From assembly GCF_003228315.1 (NCBI RefSeq), contig NZ_CP029693.1, positions 6,296,501 to 6,360,500 of the forward strand: 64,000 bases of DNA, written 5' to 3'. Origin of the DNA: Pseudomonas putida. GTDB lineage: Bacteria > Pseudomonadota > Gammaproteobacteria > Pseudomonadales > Pseudomonadaceae. Below are positions 1-7,858 of the stretch, piece after piece. Position 1 is the first letter of the stretch, and every line of letters begins with the position of its first letter. The translations under genes and the position numbers were made by a program. The notes under the pieces are model-generated. The model had not been told where the DNA came from and did no database searches. It was given only the letters and a program-made list of their open reading frames with translations.

Positions 1-33
1 ATTTGCAAAACTTTTGCAAAACTTTTGCAAAAC
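1..33. repeat. Three tandem 11-bp repeats (TTTTGCAAAAC) beside int
   Basis: Copies lie at 1-11 (first base differs), 12-22 and 23-33. Each contains the 10-bp palindrome TTTTGCAAAA. They abut the 3' end of the lambda-type integrase at the attL side, where arm-type integrase or accessory sites are expected. That role is inferred from position. A related string also overlaps the xis start (1396-1408). Confidence 0.6.
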
Positions 34-40
34 CCCCACC

Positions 41-1177
41 TCAAAACGCCAAATCGGCGCCCACCTCCTGGTACTCGATTTCCTTTTCGTCGTGCCCCTC
101 CTGATAGTGTTTCGTCATCTTCTCGTCTGCGTGGCCCATCAGTGCCTGGATATATTCCGTCGGGAAATTCTGCTGCTCGTAGAGCCATGAACCTAAAGCG
201 CGGATCTCGTGAAAAGTGGGGCGCTCACCCTTCGGCACTTGGTCGTAGGCGTGCGCGGCGTCCCTCGCCTTGCTGAACTCCTTGGTCAGGTAGTCCGGTG
301 TCACTGACGTCCAGTGGTCTTTTGCGTCGATCTGTTCTCGACGCCTGGCCTTTGGCTTGTAGTGGATCAGGTACGGCGATGCGATTGGCGAGCGCAGGCA
401 CTCACCGACAACTTCACGCAACGCCGCGCCCATGGTGATCTTCAAGTGGATCGGGTTGTCGTAGCCTTGCGTCTTCCCGGGCGAGACTGTCAGCGTGTTC
501 TTGTCCATGTCGGCGGCTGACTTCAGCCAGGTAACGATATCCTCCCGGCGCTGAAGGCTGACCAAGGCCAGACGGATGGCTCGTTTCAGCCACGGTGGCG
601 TGGTGGCGGCATCGATGATCTTCTTCAGCCCCTCCAGCGTGTGGCGCTGGCGCTTTTTCTCTGCCTCCTTCTTCACCAGCGTCAACTCGGCGTTGTTACG
701 CTCGGCCAGGCCCTTGGCCACTGCGAACGCAAAGATCTGCACCCACAGCCCGCGGTGCTTCGTGTAGGCGTTGTTGCTGAATTGGTCGAGGTATTCGGCC
801 ATGGCCAGAACATCCAGTTGCCCGATGAGCCGATCGCCCAAGTCCTGCCGGTACCGCTCAAGCTTGAATTTGATTTCTTCCAGGGTGCGCGCGGCGTAGC
901 CCTTGTCGACCAGCCATTCGTCCTCGAAGCGCTGCAGCAGGTTGCTCACGATCGGCAGTCGATCGCCGGTCAGCGCCGCGAGTAGCGAGCCATCGTCCAC
1001 CACCAACTCCGCAAACTTCAGGTTCGCAGCCCTGGCTAGCTTGATTGCTTCCTCCAATGGGCGATTGATGCTGGTCATCACGCCGGTGATGGGGTTGCGG
1101 TACCGCCAATACTTACCGTTCGGGTAAAGATTCGGCGGCAGCTTTTTGTTTTTGAGCGTACGCGGCCGGGCTGCCAT
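41..1177 (-). CDS. int: Lambda-type tyrosine integrase
   Basis: This 378-residue site-specific recombinase would integrate and excise the prophage at tRNA-Val. The N terminus (residues 13-32, with LPPNLY and YRNPITG) matches the arm-binding domain of lambda Int. The catalytic set is visible: R210, K235, H323 and R326 in HEIR, H349 in MGHA, and the nucleophile Y358. Length and spacing fit the lambda Int family. Its start overlaps the stop of the upstream excisionase gene by one base, so the two are probably co-translated from the leftward transcript. It lies at the extreme left end of the prophage, next to the expected attL. Confidence 0.95.
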   Translation of the reverse strand: MAARPRTLKNKKLPPNLYPNGKYWRYRNPITGVMTSINRPLEEAIKLARAANLKFAELVVDDGSLLAALTGDRLPIVSNLLQRFEDEWLVDKGYAARTLEEIKFKLERYRQDLGDRLIGQLDVLAMAEYLDQFSNNAYTKHRGLWVQIFAFAVAKGLAERNNAELTLVKKEAEKKRQRHTLEGLKKIIDAATTPPWLKRAIRLALVSLQRREDIVTWLKSAADMDKNTLTVSPGKTQGYDNPIHLKITMGAALREVVGECLRSPIASPYLIHYKPKARRREQIDAKDHWTSVTPDYLTKEFSKARDAAHAYDQVPKGERPTFHEIRALGSWLYEQQNFPTEYIQALMGHADEKMTKHYQEGHDEKEIEYQEVGADLAF

Positions 1178-1410
1178 CAGCCGATCTCCAGCATTTTGGC
1201 CAGCAGCGGGTCATCCGACCCCATGATTGCTGCCTGCACATCGACGAAATACATCCCGCCCTTTACCTCTCCGATCACTTCGCCTTCCTCAATCCATTTT
1301 TTCAACTGCTGCAGGCTGGGCTTACCGCCGATGTACCGCAGCTTCCTGTATTCGCCTGCCTCCATGAGGCGCGGCAACTTGACCGTAATCTGGGCCAAAA
1401 CTTTTGCCAT
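1177..1410 (-). CDS. Putative excisionase (Xis-like)
   Basis: A 77-residue protein located directly upstream of int and overlapping it by one base, the usual place of a recombination directionality factor. Residues 27-52 (GGKPSLQQLKKWIEEGEVIGEVKGG) read like a small winged-helix DNA-binding domain of the excisionase/MerR type. It would bend attachment-site DNA and bias Int towards excision. The assignment rests on position, size and this helix-turn-wing pattern. Confidence 0.7.
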   Translation of the reverse strand: MAKVLAQITVKLPRLMEAGEYRKLRYIGGKPSLQQLKKWIEEGEVIGEVKGGMYFVDVQAAIMGSDDPLLAKMLEIG

Positions 1411-1444
1411 GATGATGCTCCGCGCCGGGTGTCGGCAGAAGGTT

Positions 1445-1600
1445 TCAATGAATGGTCACGCTGTCCTGCCCTGGGGCGATCGCGCGAGCCTGTTGTTCGG
1501 TGCGTCGGCAGATGTGTTGGATCTTTCCGCCGCAGTCGGCGATGACCCACCAGAAGCCGCCGAAGCGGTGCGGGCCCTTGATGATCTTCGTGATGGTCAT
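1445..1600 (-). CDS. Small conserved-type phage protein, unknown function
   Basis: A 51-residue ORF starting MTITKIIKGPHRFGGFWW. The ATG at 1600 is preceded on the leftward strand by a strong AAGGAAG ribosome site, which is why it is preferred over the upstream start at 1648. It has two cysteines (ADCGG and HIC) and no recognisable domain. It lies in the leftward early operon between the ParB-like gene and xis. Confidence 0.6.
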   Translation of the reverse strand: MTITKIIKGPHRFGGFWWVIADCGGKIQHICRRTEQQARAIAPGQDSVTIH

Positions 1601-1632
1601 GGCGCACTTCCTTGCCTTGGTGACAGAGAGAT

Positions 1633-1935
1633 ATGAATAAGGGCGCACCGTTCGTCGGCCTTACCGCACGATGCGAAATTTGGTCAGCCGATGAATTACC
1701 CCGAATCGAGGTTTCTATGCGCTCATCAGTGCCCGACATGCCAAATGGCCGTGAGCTCATTGATGAGCTTGATTTAGCTACTTCTCGGATGATGGCCATT
1801 TCGGCCGATCTAATCGGAACCGTTGCTTGGCGGGAGGCTTCAGAGAGACAGCAACTCGCCTTCAAAAAATGGCGTGAGTACCTTCATCAAATGGCGGATG
1901 GTCGGGTCTGGGCCGAACCAGAAATGGCCGCATAG
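1633..1935 (+). CDS. Hypothetical protein in left arm
   Basis: A 100-residue ORF on the strand opposite to its neighbours. The C-terminal half is helical and ends in AFKKWREYLHQM followed by a VWAEPEM segment, which faintly recalls the end of phage tail-fibre assembly proteins. The ribosome site (AGAGAG) is weak. It may be stray cargo, a degenerate remnant, or not expressed. Confidence 0.35.
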   Translation: MNKGAPFVGLTARCEIWSADELPRIEVSMRSSVPDMPNGRELIDELDLATSRMMAISADLIGTVAWREASERQQLAFKKWREYLHQMADGRVWAEPEMAA

Positions 1936-2014
1936 GATTTCAAAAACAGTTCAGTGGACAAATTGGCCGGATCGTATTCCCCGGACACCGGCGAACTCTT
2001 GTGTGGGGTAGGGG

Positions 2015-2356
2015 TTAGAGTTGTGGCGCGAGCAGGTCAGCAACCACTTCGCCGGTGTCGTGGAAGTACCAGTCGCTGTCGGTCAGGTTGTTGATCATGA
2101 AGGCGGCGAAGCTGTCGGCCGACATGTGCTTCATGATCCGTTCAAACTTCGGCGCCGGCCCTTTCCAGGTTGGCTCTGCGCCGACAAGGCGGGCGGCTGC
2201 CAGGTTATGGTGACCATCCAGTAGAACGCGGTAGTGCTTGCCGCGAATCTCCATCGTCACGGTCCTGACCACGAAGACCTTGAACGTGGCAGCCTTTCTG
2301 GCGATGACATCTCGGTTCAGATATCGCTGGCTGCTGATCAGCGGGGGCGAGCTCAT
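2015..2356 (-). CDS. ParB-like nuclease-domain protein
   Basis: A protein of about 113 residues with the motif LLDGHHNLAAARLVGAEP, typical of the ParB/Srx fold (usually DGxHRxxAA). Phages carry such small stand-alone ParB-like proteins; some are nucleases, others bind nucleotides. The start at 2356 gives an ATGA overlap with the preceding gene (stop at 2353), the typical spacing of this operon. The substrate is unknown. Confidence 0.65.
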   Translation of the reverse strand: MSSPPLISSQRYLNRDVIARKAATFKVFVVRTVTMEIRGKHYRVLLDGHHNLAAARLVGAEPTWKGPAPKFERIMKHMSADSFAAFMINNLTDSDWYFHDTGEVVADLLAPQL

Positions 2357-2688
2357 GGCTTCCAACTCTTGCCCACGCGGAACACCATCATCAGGTTGTG
2401 ATGGAGTGGCACTTTGAGGACGCTATCGAAAAACTCGCCCTTTCCAGATATGAACCCAGTAGGCACCTTGGTTCCTCCGGTGCCGAATTCTCGCCAGCAT
2501 TCTTCGCCGCCGTTCTTGTCCCAGTAGGCGCGCTCGCGCTTTGGAATCTCATCGTAGGTTTTTTCGAACACGGAGAGATCCGGGATATCACAGATCCGGC
2601 GCCATGCGGGATGGCGCTTGCACCAGTCGGCAGCATGCTGAGAAGCTTGCTCGGCAGAGTAAAATTCTTTGATTTTTTGTTCGGTCAT
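2353..2688 (-). CDS. Hypothetical phage early protein
   Basis: A 111-residue protein starting MTEQKIKEFYSAEQ. The ATG at 2688 overlaps by one base the stop of the tiny ORF upstream, and its own stop overlaps the ParB-like gene, so translation is probably coupled along the operon. It is rich in Trp, Cys and charged residues with no recognisable domain or membrane segment. Confidence 0.65.
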   Translation of the reverse strand: MTEQKIKEFYSAEQASQHAADWCKRHPAWRRICDIPDLSVFEKTYDEIPKRERAYWDKNGGEECWREFGTGGTKVPTGFISGKGEFFDSVLKVPLHHNLMMVFRVGKSWKP

Positions 2689-2741
2689 CACCGCGGCCCC
2701 TTGTAGCAGTACACGTAGGCGAACCAGGCGAGGGCGATCAT
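2688..2741 (-). CDS. 17-codon hydrophobic mini-ORF bridging two early genes
   Basis: The ORF encodes MIALAWFAYVYCYKGPR. Its ATG overlaps the stop of the upstream gene (TGATG) and its TGA overlaps the ATG of the downstream gene (TGATG). It therefore fills the only gap between two coupled genes exactly. The peptide is a short aromatic hydrophobic stretch with a basic tail, as in tiny membrane peptides. It may instead serve only to couple translation. Confidence 0.45.
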   Translation of the reverse strand: MIALAWFAYVYCYKGPR

Positions 2742-3166
2742 CAGTACGCACTCCAATTCATCTGTTTAAAGTAATCGCCACCCTCGCAGATGTGGGGAAG
2801 CGCTGGCGGCGTAGTGATGCGATTGATCTCGGCCAGGGCAGTCTTCGCGCGCTGGAAGGCATGCTCGGTATGCCTGAGCTGCCAGCGCTTGCGGATTCGG
2901 TAGGAGTTGAACGCCTCCTCACGGGTGGGGTAGCAGAACTTCTTCCCACCGGCATATTTGAGAATTCGCTTTCTTGTGTTCTTGAGCGCCTCGGCATAGA
3001 AACTGTTGGTCATCAGGTAGTTCTGGGCTTCAGGGATCACATACCAGCACTGCGGTGTTTCGCCGCAAACGAGCCACTTTTCACAGCGTATGGTCACGCC
3101 TTCGGGCCCGATCTCATCGACATAGCGATAGTGGTCCGGCCGACCCTTGTTCATTTCTTCAGGCAT
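2741..3166 (-). CDS. Hypothetical phage early protein
   Basis: A 141-residue soluble protein with several aromatic and cysteine residues and a basic helical middle (RKRILKYAGGKKF). No family is recognised. It is the most upstream gene of the coupled block 2015-3166 read leftward towards xis and int. Codon use looks like that of the surrounding phage genes. Confidence 0.6.
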   Translation of the reverse strand: MPEEMNKGRPDHYRYVDEIGPEGVTIRCEKWLVCGETPQCWYVIPEAQNYLMTNSFYAEALKNTRKRILKYAGGKKFCYPTREEAFNSYRIRKRWQLRHTEHAFQRAKTALAEINRITTPPALPHICEGGDYFKQMNWSAY

Positions 3167-3264
3167 AGCGATTCCTTTGCCGCTATAGCGGCTGACTTTG
3201 AAGGGGGAGGGAGTTCGCCGATTCGGCTACTATCGAGCGAGTCGACATTCGTAGGGACACGCAA

Positions 3265-3543
3265 ATGCTTAACGATACGGATTCCGTGGGAGATACGTTC
3301 AAGCGGGCTTTCTATCGCGTGGACGGTGTAACGATGTACGTCTTTTGGGCGATCTGGGTGGGAATGTCTGCCTGGGCGATTTTTGATACCCAAGCATCGA
3401 AAATAGAAGTGATCGTCAAGTTGATGATTGGCTTGCTCAACCCATTCCTTTATGTACTGCAGGGACTTATTCGGATGCCTGGCCTGTTAAGCGCGCTGAT
3501 CATTGCTGCGATAAACGCCCGGTTTCTGTTCGTTCACTTCTGA
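3265..3543 (+). CDS. Small two-helix membrane protein, rightward cargo gene
   Basis: A 92-residue protein with two predicted membrane helices (about residues 24-42 and 50-90, the second long or split). It is read against the flanking leftward genes, with a GTAGGG ribosome site ahead of ATG 3265. An inserted single gene of opposite orientation in the repressor-side arm is typical of prophage cargo, for example superinfection-exclusion membrane proteins. That role is only an inference. Confidence 0.55.
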   Translation: MLNDTDSVGDTFKRAFYRVDGVTMYVFWAIWVGMSAWAIFDTQASKIEVIVKLMIGLLNPFLYVLQGLIRMPGLLSALIIAAINARFLFVHF

Positions 3544-3767
3544 GGGCTATGCGCGGTCAGCTCATCAATCCGCTGATCCGCTGCATTCAGGCGCAGCTGC
3601 AGGGCGTCACGCTCAGCGACAACCCGGTCGAAAGTCTCGCCTAGCACATACTGCACCGGCTGGTGGCCGCACTCGCAATCAGGCCAAGGGTTGTCCTCTG
3701 CCCAGGTCCTGCCGTCGCCCTCAGCCTCGCAGGCCGGGCCGAGATAAATGATTTTTGGCTCGCTCAC
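3534..3767 (-). CDS. Hypothetical protein with Cys-rich N-terminus and coiled-coil end
   Basis: A 77-residue protein. The GTG at 3767 is preferred because GAAGGGG lies six bases upstream; the in-frame ATG at 3809 would overlap the neighbouring gene. Residues 1-45 hold PDCECGH and an upstream Cys, possibly a small metal site; residues 46-72 are helical with heptad character. Function unknown. Confidence 0.6.
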   Translation of the reverse strand: MSEPKIIYLGPACEAEGDGRTWAEDNPWPDCECGHQPVQYVLGETFDRVVAERDALQLRLNAADQRIDELTAHSPQK

Positions 3768-3778
3768 TTTGAACCCCT

Positions 3779-4336
3779 TCAATTTTCCGTACCCGTGTAG
3801 GTGCGCCAAGGGACCTTGACGCCGTTGACCAGAAATCCCCAGTCACCGCGCCACTTGCTGGTGATGAAGAGGGTGATGACGCCGCCGGGGGATACCTGGT
3901 CGATTCGGTGGTATTCGCCGTGTAGCAGCTGCGCGGTGTCGCCGGGGCGCCGATCGATGTACTCGGTGGCCTGGGCGTTGGCTGGAACGTTCAACCCGGA
4001 CAGTACCGGGTCTTCGTGATCGAGCAGCCGCTGCTCCGTGTACCAGCCGCGCAGGATAATCGTCCGAGCGTTCCATGGGTGGTCATGCAGATCTCGGTCT
4101 TCGTCCGGCCGCATGATGTGGTGGATCCGGAAGGACCACGGGAACCACCAGAGCGCCGGCTTGTGCGTGGTGCGGGAGTAGGGGTTGAACAGCCACCAGC
4201 GGCCCATGTACCTCTCGGAGCCGTCGGCGGACATGATGTGCTGGTACGGGGTGAGTTTGGCGCGGGCGATCAACCAGTCGGCGATTGCCGGGCGCGCGAG
4301 CAGCTTGGCGGCCAGGCGCCAGAATAAATCGAGCAT
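3779..4336 (-). CDS. Cupin-like phage protein
   Basis: A 185-residue protein with many Trp and His residues. The motif RDLHDHPWNARTIILRGWY resembles cupin motif 1 (H-x-H with following Gly), and a second half with HGEYHRID and PGGVITLFI could supply the other metal ligands. This suggests a small-molecule-binding beta barrel, but no substrate can be named. It is the gene next to the AT-rich rightward cassette and is read leftward. Confidence 0.55.
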   Translation of the reverse strand: MLDLFWRLAAKLLARPAIADWLIARAKLTPYQHIMSADGSERYMGRWWLFNPYSRTTHKPALWWFPWSFRIHHIMRPDEDRDLHDHPWNARTIILRGWYTEQRLLDHEDPVLSGLNVPANAQATEYIDRRPGDTAQLLHGEYHRIDQVSPGGVITLFITSKWRGDWGFLVNGVKVPWRTYTGTEN

Positions 4337-4555
4337 GAGGTCGTCCTATGCCGGGTCATGCCCGGGCGGTAGAGGGGCTGAAATTTTTGTGTTGCGGCGC
4401 AACGCAGGTGCTGTGCGATCTACGTCGTTTTTTTCAACCAGCGTTCATCCTTAAGTTAGTTATTACCCTCTTGAATAGCCTGAAGCAGGGGTTCAAGATA
4501 ATGCTCAGTTCGCTGTGAGTCGCTGCAGTGATCGTCAATTAAATTGGGGGTTAAT

Positions 4556-5461
4556 ATGCCAGTCGACTTTGAGCGCGCAGCCGAAAACGCAAGAAAACAA
4601 TTTGATTCAATGACAGATGAAGATCTTGCGAAATGGCAGGCTGCAAATGATGAAGAGCACCGGTCTCAGCACATTCGTTTCAGGCAGGGGTATGAGCAGG
4701 GTAAGTGCTACCTTTGCAATAAAGATTTTAAGACAGTGAGTAAAGATGATCCGTGCTTACATTGGCTGCTAAGGCTTGGGAAATTCAAGCCGAAGGATAT
4801 TAAGCTCATTGGTGGGAAATTTGGTTATATTCAGGTTGCGGCCTATCTGCGATGGTGTGCCAATGAAGAAAGGCTTCTTGCAAATATAAATGATATTGAA
4901 GAGGAAGCTTCTGAAGGGAAGTTCCTGAGTTCAACAATTCGGTGGAAAAATATCGAATGGACTTTTGATTGTTCGGCAAACGATCTCGCTGGGCATGGGG
5001 GTAGCCATTCCAATTTTCCGCACTATCACTTTCAAATGAGAATCGATGGTCGTCAATTTATCAACTTTAACGACTATCACCTACCTTTTAGTGATGCAGA
5101 TTTATTGTCCTTCCGGCTTCGCAATGAACCCGGATTTCATTTCGATTTTGGTGTTCATGGCGCTGGGATGTCACACGCCATGCAAGTGGATCCAGAGCTT
5201 ATTATTGAGAACACGATTGTTTCTGCTTCGGAAGAGGACGCTGGATTTGGTTTTTCTACCATGATCATGTCTAAAAGCGGCACCATCAATGGAGATGATA
5301 TTTATAAGATGATCCAGGAGAGCAAGCGGACTGGGAAGTCAATAGCAAGCATCTCGCGGAAATTCTATGAGAATGATGAGAGCGTGAATATCGGAACGAT
5401 TATATCGCCATCTGATAGCGTTCCAGAGATTACTCCAAGAACAGAGATGAAGCGCCGATAA
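4556..5461 (+). CDS. Zinc-finger-like protein of AT-rich two-gene cargo cassette, unknown function
   Basis: A 301-residue protein, clearly AT-richer than the phage around it. ATG 4556 follows GGGGG at a good distance; an in-frame TTG lies 12 bases earlier. It carries a possible zinc site (C51-x2-C54-x12-C67-x-H69), a histidine cluster (H147, H151, H156, H158) and further histidines at 175, 195, 201 and 207. Residues 249-270 read like a helix-turn-helix. No known family is recognised. It is followed 69 bases later by a HEPN-motif gene on the same strand. The position in the repressor-side arm and the foreign composition suggest phage-defence or exclusion cargo. Confidence 0.7.
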   Translation: MPVDFERAAENARKQFDSMTDEDLAKWQAANDEEHRSQHIRFRQGYEQGKCYLCNKDFKTVSKDDPCLHWLLRLGKFKPKDIKLIGGKFGYIQVAAYLRWCANEERLLANINDIEEEASEGKFLSSTIRWKNIEWTFDCSANDLAGHGGSHSNFPHYHFQMRIDGRQFINFNDYHLPFSDADLLSFRLRNEPGFHFDFGVHGAGMSHAMQVDPELIIENTIVSASEEDAGFGFSTMIMSKSGTINGDDIYKMIQESKRTGKSIASISRKFYENDESVNIGTIISPSDSVPEITPRTEMKRR

Positions 5462-5530
5462 TAGTTTGGCGTGATTCGTTGAAGTGGGGTATTTGTGTTC
5501 GGCCCGGCATGGAGCCGGAAGGAAAGACTT

Positions 5531-6133
5531 ATGTTCAAAAACCCAGAACAAGACTCAGACTTAATCGTAACTATTCATCATGAATGCTTTTTAATGAAAG
5601 CGAGTTTTGATGAGTTTGAATTTCTTGCCAAGAAACAAATTCTGGCATCTTTAAATGCAGTTGAGAAAGTTCGACTGTTCAGCGCCTACACATCATTCCT
5701 TCATCATCTTTACGAATTTTACGTCGCTTGTTTTATGCGAGAGCAAGGCAGCGATGATGGATTTTCGGGAAGGGCCGGCTCAGAAAAGAAGGACAAACTT
5801 TTCTTGGGGGAGACCCATCGAGTGTTTCAGCAGTTTTGCGATAGATTGAAGGCTGGGTGCGGCTTAGGCTGGGAGAATGACCTTTCGTATTACGATGTGG
5901 AGATACCAGAAGATTTCGCGAAGAAGTTCAGAAGAATTAGAAATAGCACTGCACACGCTATAACTGAGAGAAACTCTGATGACAACAATTTGACGGACTT
6001 TTATGAGAACTACCATAAATTCATATATGAACTATATCGAAGTGCTCGTAACTACTGGGGTAGGTTCGATGTTTCTAATCTCGATATGAAGTCTATTGGA
6101 AGCTTTTCTGTAGTTGTAAAGAAAGATGGTTGA
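5531..6133 (+). CDS. HEPN-motif protein of AT-rich cargo cassette, candidate RNase or toxin
   Basis: A 200-residue, mostly helical protein. ATG 5531 follows GGAAGGAAAG; the in-frame ATG at 5495 has no ribosome site. Residues 137-142 read R-N-S-T-A-H, which fits the HEPN signature (R, polar residue, three residues, H). The helical lead-in at 44-70 (VRLFSAYTSFLHHLYEFYV) would form the first HEPN helices. HEPN proteins are often RNases in toxin-antitoxin and abortive-infection systems. Family membership is inferred from one motif and helix pattern. The preceding gene is the likely partner. Confidence 0.7.
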   Translation: MFKNPEQDSDLIVTIHHECFLMKASFDEFEFLAKKQILASLNAVEKVRLFSAYTSFLHHLYEFYVACFMREQGSDDGFSGRAGSEKKDKLFLGETHRVFQQFCDRLKAGCGLGWENDLSYYDVEIPEDFAKKFRRIRNSTAHAITERNSDDNNLTDFYENYHKFIYELYRSARNYWGRFDVSNLDMKSIGSFSVVVKKDG

Positions 6134-6156
6134 TAGTTCAGGTCGGGCCAGCTCAG

Positions 6157-6465
6157 CTAACCCTCTGTTCCTGTCTTGGCGAACGCTTCAAGTTGTCGCG
6201 ACTGCTTTTCAGTAACAACGATTTCAGGTCGCGACATGCTGGCGAAGCGGGCGGACTCTTCGGCCGGCGCCGCGGCGAGGTTTAGCAGAAACGTCGACAC
6301 TGTCTCCTGCCATTCCTCGAAGTCGTGGCGCTCACCCAGCACCTGAAGAGCATCAGCGAGCGCTTTCGACACAATCAGCGTGCGCTTCTCTGCGCCGATC
6401 CGGTCCAGCAGGGCTTTCTCCTTGGCGCGCTTGTCGCGTTGAATCTGCGCATTGTCTTTGGCCAT
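6157..6465 (-). CDS. Hypothetical phage protein
   Basis: A 102-residue charged, helical protein starting MAKDNAQIQRDKRAKEKALLDR. ATG 6465 is preceded by GAGGCAGG. The middle (TLIVSKALADALQVLG) resembles the small helical proteins phages keep in the leftward early operon. It has no recognised domain. It is read leftward and converges on the AT-rich cassette that ends at 6133. Confidence 0.55.
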   Translation of the reverse strand: MAKDNAQIQRDKRAKEKALLDRIGAEKRTLIVSKALADALQVLGERHDFEEWQETVSTFLLNLAAAPAEESARFASMSRPEIVVTEKQSRQLEAFAKTGTEG

Positions 6466-6546
6466 TGCCTGCCTCTTCAATTCCGTGGGCCGGTAGATCC
6501 AGCCATGTCTGTCGTCGGCGCTGGCGCACCTGGTTGTTGATGCGCT

Positions 6547-6861
6547 TCACTTCGGCCCCGGGAACTTGATGTTGTTCTCGCGAGCGATGAGCCTGGCGCG
6601 TTTTGTTTCCATACCCATGGCCTTGGCCGCTTCGATGACGGTGTGCCCGGCGTCTGCCAGTTCCTTGAGGCGTGGCGCCTGCTTGTTGCGCTCAATGCGC
6701 AGCTTGTTGCTGTGGGAGGTGCCGAACATCATCTCGCGTTCGCCGCTGACGCCCGGGGCGATTTCCTGCACGGTCTTTCCGGCGCCGAAGAAGTGGTCCA
6801 ACTGCTGGTTCAGGTTCGCGATGATCGAGTCGCGCGGGTTGGGCATTGGCTGGCCGATCAT
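6547..6861 (-). CDS. Putative helix-turn-helix phage protein
   Basis: A 104-residue basic protein. Residues 66-95 (LKELADAGHTVIEAAKAMGMETKRARLIAR) fit a helix-turn-helix of the kind seen in phage DNA-binding proteins. Its ATG overlaps the stop of the upstream gene by four bases (ATGA), so the two are translationally coupled. No target can be named. Confidence 0.6.
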   Translation of the reverse strand: MIGQPMPNPRDSIIANLNQQLDHFFGAGKTVQEIAPGVSGEREMMFGTSHSNKLRIERNKQAPRLKELADAGHTVIEAAKAMGMETKRARLIARENNIKFPGPK

Positions 6862-7139
6862 TTCCGTTCACCTGTCAGTGCGACCTTGATGCCGTCGGCG
6901 CGAGCCTCCAATACCTGGGCGAAATTGATGGCGTCTCTCCACGTCCAGCGGAAGCCCTTCACCTTGCCGGTGGAGCGCTCGACGATGTGGTAGGCGTTGC
7001 CCTTGGTCTGGACCTGATAGCGTAACTCTGGCACTGGCTGCTCCTTGCCGATCAAGGCGTAGAACGCGGCGGTGGCGATGCTTGAGCGAATGCTCAGGGC
7101 CGCAACCCCGTCGATTCGCTGTTGAACTGATGGATGCAT
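6858..7139 (-). CDS. Hypothetical phage early protein
   Basis: A 93-residue protein with a mixed alpha/beta pattern. Residues 38-66 (PELRYQVQTKGNAYHIVERSTGKVKGFRW) look like a small beta hairpin unit. No family recognised. Coupled to the downstream gene by an ATGA overlap. Confidence 0.6.
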   Translation of the reverse strand: MHPSVQQRIDGVAALSIRSSIATAAFYALIGKEQPVPELRYQVQTKGNAYHIVERSTGKVKGFRWTWRDAINFAQVLEARADGIKVALTGERK

Positions 7140-7241
7140 GGCGATTCCTCGATGGGGTTGCGTGTATTCGTCAGCACTCTGTCCGCCTGCTGGTTGCCGT
7201 TGGGCGCAGGGGAGAGTGCTGGCGGATAAACGCGGGCAAAA

Positions 7242-7270
7242 GAAAGGCCCGTTGGACGTTCGGGCCTTTC
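7242..7270 (-). terminator. Perfect 10-bp hairpin in the 428-base gap 7140-7567
   Basis: GAAAGGCCCG pairs with CGGGCCTTTC around a 9-base loop. On the leftward strand it is followed by TCTTTTG, a weak U-tract, so it could partly terminate or be overridden by leftward early transcription. I see no convincing gene in the rest of 7140-7567. Confidence 0.5.
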
Positions 7271-7567
7271 ACAGGTGCGGTGATTTCTGGTCATGGTCTA
7301 TTTCATGGCGGTCGCCCTCAGTGGGAGTGGAGTGGAAAAACTATTCCGGAAAGGTGCAATTTCTTTCCGGTCCTATGCAGGGGGCCGCATTGCGCGGTGA
7401 AGAATCGTCCGCATTGGGGTGTGATCTGAGCGCAAGCGCACTTGCCGGAAGCCCGCGTCGGACGAATCCAGCTCTACCAATCAGGCAGATCACATTCCGA
7501 TGCGGCCTGGTGCTGGGGAGTACCAGGGCCTCGGGCAGTTAACGTCAGGCTGACGTGGCGCTGGTTG

Positions 7568-7858
7568 TCAGGCGGCGCAACGTCGAGATCGGTTCTTGGC
7601 GTCGAGCGCCTTGAGCTTGAGCACGGCTGTTGCGTATTGCGGATGATTCGAGCCCAGACGGCTCACTTCGCTCAGAATGCTGACCCGGGCAGCCCGAACA
7701 TGCTTGAGCGCCTGGTTAATGTGATAGGAGCGAACGCCAGCGCGGTGTGCGAGATCACGAGCGCTACGGCAGTGCTCTTTGGCAAGGATGGTGTGGGTGT
7801 CGATTGACCACTGGTTGATTGAGCTTGCTGTCTTGCCTGCATGGTCTTGGACTTTCAT
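7568..7858 (-). CDS. Hypothetical first gene of the leftward early operon
   Basis: A helical protein of about 96 residues from ATG 7858 (MKVQDHAGKTASS); in-frame ATGs at 7879 and 7891 are alternatives. It is the first gene downstream of the leftward promoter at 8161-8189, where lambda keeps the N antiterminator. It is basic (RAARVSIL, KNRSRRCAA), but no arginine-rich N-type motif is obvious, so an antitermination role is only a guess from position. Confidence 0.45.
   Translation of the reverse strand: MKVQDHAGKTASSINQWSIDTHTILAKEHCRSARDLAHRAGVRSYHINQALKHVRAARVSILSEVSRLGSNHPQYATAVLKLKALDAKNRSRRCAA

Noticed and set aside
6353..6550. Leftward ORF of 65 codons starting MKRINNQVRQRRRQ
   Set aside because: The start overlaps the upstream stop nicely, but most of it lies over the gene at 6157-6465 in another frame and its later part is low-complexity; a short real peptide cannot be excluded.
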